Origin: a virus
Direction: 5' to 3' (one strand)
IMG/VR virus record: IMGVR_UViG_3300032083_002724
Location: 44,544 to 108,543 of that record
Length of the DNA stretch: 64,000 bases
In this document: positions 62,846 to 64,000 of the stretch, piece after piece
Layout: every line of letters begins with the position of its first letter
How positions within the stretch are numbered: position 1 is the stretch's first letter
The notes under the pieces: model-generated
Database searches by the model: none
Seen by the model: the letters and a program-made list of their open reading frames with translations, nothing else
Told to the model about the DNA's origin: nothing
Made by a program: the position numbers and the translations under genes

Positions 62846-62849
62846 GGGG
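62835..62849 (+). other. C-rich/G-rich palindrome CCCCCT-CAT-AGGGGG
   Basis: A perfect 6-bp stem with a 3-base loop overlaps the stop of the 45-residue gene. The right arm ATAGGGGGT is repeated at 61841-61849 in the large hairpin. No T-run follows. Confidence 0.45.
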
Positions 62850-62935
62850 TGCGGGGCGCGCAAATCGCGTGTAAGTCCTTTGTCAGTATAGACTTACGTT
62901 TTTTTCTATAATTATATAAAGTATATCATATGGAA

Positions 62936-62945
62936 TGTCGATATA
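62936..62945 (+). promoter_or_regulatory. TGTCGATATA element, copy 3
   Basis: In the 121-base gap 62846-62966. TGGAATGTCGATATATAC matches TAGAATGTCGATATAC of the second copy over GAATGTCGATATA, but there is no -35 box, so it may be an operator or need an activator. A T-rich and TATAATTATA segment precedes it (62901-62917). Confidence 0.5.
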
Positions 62946-62966
62946 TACTATATAAGGAGAAAAACT

Positions 62967-63143
62967 ATGTTTACAACAATTATGATATTGAGTATGTTCT
63001 GTGGTTATGAAGGTTACGATAATGGCAAGTTATACGTTGGTATTTATACCCCTAAATGTGAGTATGGATACGTGATAAAAAATAATGAGATTTATCTTGA
63101 CAGCGTATATGAGAAAGACTACAATATAAAACATAAGGAGTAA
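62967..63143 (+). CDS. Small protein, 58 aa, hydrophobic start
   Basis: AAGGAG lies 7-8 bases before ATG 62967, following the third TGTCGATATA element. The first 12 residues are hydrophobic ('MFTTIMILSMFCG') and could be a short export or membrane signal. The remainder is Tyr/Lys/Gly-rich with 'VGIYTPKCEYGYVIKNNEIY' resembling a small beta hairpin domain. No family recognised. Confidence 0.6.
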   Translation: MFTTIMILSMFCGYEGYDNGKLYVGIYTPKCEYGYVIKNNEIYLDSVYEKDYNIKHKE

Positions 63144-63147
63144 GCAA

Positions 63148-63330
63148 ATGAAAAACCGAGATTATTACAACTGTGTCTTTCCTGAAAAACGTCCACGAAG
63201 TGTCTGGGTTGTTTATGACACCCACGGCAGTAAGATCGGAGAAGTTGCCGCCATGTCAGAAACTGAGGCGAGACAAAAGGTAGCACAACATGTTATAGTA
63301 CCGTTCAGACTTTCACACATTGAGGAGTAA
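63148..63330 (+). CDS. Small soluble protein, 60 aa
   Basis: AAGGAG from the previous gene's end is the ribosome site. The product has a beta strand pair 'SVWVVYDTHGSKIGEV' and a helix 'SETEARQKVAQHV', a layout seen in short conserved early phage proteins. Function unknown. Confidence 0.65.
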   Translation: MKNRDYYNCVFPEKRPRSVWVVYDTHGSKIGEVAAMSETEARQKVAQHVIVPFRLSHIEE

Positions 63331-63332
63331 TC

Positions 63333-63686
63333 ATGCAAGTTAAAACTAAAGTAAATCCACTGAAACTAAATGAAACACGATTTGAACACGAAGCACACAA
63401 GCAAGGTCGATATATCAAGCGGTACTATTTCAGCAACGGGCTTGGTGCTAGTGTCGCATGTCACAGTGGTACTTATGGCGGTCACGCTGGATATTTTGAG
63501 GTTGCTATTCTTCAGTATCCTATCGGCACAGACGGAGAGATCACGGCTGAACTGATTTACGACACGGAAATCAATAAGCATCTTGGCTGTGTGGATGTGA
63601 TTGGGTGGCTTGACTTCGGCGGTGTAGACGCTATACTAAAACAGATCAGGAACTACAACACAGGAGAATATTGCTATGACAAATAA
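63333..63686 (+). CDS. Early-region protein, 117 aa
   Basis: GAGGAG lies about 6 bases before ATG 63333. The sequence 'RYYFSNGLGASVACHSGTYG' then 'GYFEVAILQYPIGTDGEI' and 'IGWLDFGGVDAILKQI' looks like a compact beta-rich protein of a type common in early phage regions (short proteins that end in a helix after a Y-D-T-E/P-I strand). I do not know its function. It overlaps the next gene by 11 bases. Confidence 0.65.
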   Translation: MQVKTKVNPLKLNETRFEHEAHKQGRYIKRYYFSNGLGASVACHSGTYGGHAGYFEVAILQYPIGTDGEITAELIYDTEINKHLGCVDVIGWLDFGGVDAILKQIRNYNTGEYCYDK

Positions 63687-63996
63687 AGAATACAACGGAT
63701 GGTATAACTATGAAACTTGGATGGTAAATCTGTGGATGGACAACGATCAAGGATCGCATGAGATGTGGCGAGAACATGCCAGAGATTCCATTGATGCAGA
63801 CGAAGGAACCAACTGGTTTTATTTTGAAGATAGACTGAAAGAATATCTTGAAATGATCCATGATGATGTGGATAATGGCATACCGTGTGGGTTGGTTCAC
63901 GATTTGTTAGGTGCTGCGATCTCTGAAGTAAACACGCGAGAGATTGCCATGTCATGGATTGAAAACGAACTCGAAAATGCGGAGATTACAGAATGA
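63676..63996 (+). CDS. DUF7249-like early protein, 106 aa
   Basis: The N-terminal 'YNGWYNYETWMVNLWMDND' is the conserved core of a widespread phage/plasmid family that I recall as DUF7249. The rest is helical and strongly acidic (many Glu and Asp). Function unknown; family members usually sit in early or plasmid accessory regions. It ends in ATGA, overlapping the next gene. Confidence 0.75.
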   Translation: MTNKEYNGWYNYETWMVNLWMDNDQGSHEMWREHARDSIDADEGTNWFYFEDRLKEYLEMIHDDVDNGIPCGLVHDLLGAAISEVNTREIAMSWIENELENAEITE

Positions 63997-64000
63997 ACGG
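63993..64000 (+). CDS. Start of a further rightward gene, cut by the window
   Basis: ATG 63993 overlaps the previous TGA by 4 bases, as in other junctions here. Only two full codons are visible (M-N), so nothing can be said of the product. Confidence 0.45.

Noticed and set aside
1-64000. tRNA, rRNA, integrase, transposase or reverse transcriptase genes
   Set aside because: I looked for the usual motifs and cloverleaf-like patterns by eye and saw none; a dedicated scan could still find a degenerate tRNA.

Overview
This window is part of the genome of a tailed double-stranded DNA bacteriophage. The evidence is a complete packaging and head set (large terminase, portal, protease-scaffold, decoration protein, HK97-type major capsid protein), followed by a tail tube protein and a 1,791-residue tape measure protein. 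I see no contractile sheath or baseplate wedge gene, so a long-tailed siphovirus-like virion is most likely. By the usual scaling of about 1.5 angstrom per tape-measure residue the tail would be roughly 270 nm long (inference). The host is a bacterium with ordinary AGGAGG-type ribosome sites; nothing here identifies it. The DNA is AT-rich, and both window ends cut through genes.

Layout. From 1 to about 60,690 every gene lies on the minus strand and should be read from right to left. The order is: small late-region genes (a sigma-factor-like protein and a possible small terminase, 58,755-60,662); a glycan-modification cassette (two or three glycosyltransferase-like proteins, a sulfotransferase, GDP-mannose 4,6-dehydratase; 55,039-58,755); HNH and ERCC4 nucleases and a ClpP-like protease; large terminase and portal; protease-scaffold with an internal scaffold start; decoration protein; major capsid protein followed by a strong intrinsic terminator; a group of fibre or appendage-like proteins (31,632-46,248), including a 1,823-residue protein with about twenty cysteine-rich repeats and a mucin-like Thr/Ser linker; connector and tail-completion candidates; the tail tube; three tail-assembly proteins; the tape measure, which carries an apparent staphylococcal-nuclease-like domain; a giant 3,961-residue tail protein; and three more tail proteins, the last cut off at position 1. 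From 61,108 to the right end the genes are on the plus strand: an HNH endonuclease and a run of short, often very acidic or single-membrane-span proteins that look like early genes.

The two blocks diverge from a 418-base region (60,690-61,107) holding operator-like repeats and a sigma70-like promoter. Short gaps in the leftward block carry a shared GTGTATAWW element that is a candidate late promoter. The rightward block carries a different shared element, TGTCGATATA.

The most unusual points are the giant tail protein, whose seven FG-GAP repeats are interrupted after the second repeat by a region with a DxSxS motif, as in integrin alpha-I subunits; the nuclease-like domain in the tape measure; the cysteine-rich, calcium-site-like repeat protein beside a mucin-like linker; and the sugar/sulfate-transfer cassette in a late operon, which could decorate such a linker. 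Functions given for fibres, connectors and small proteins rest mostly on order and composition and are less certain than the terminase, portal, capsid, tape measure, dehydratase, sulfotransferase and ClpP calls.
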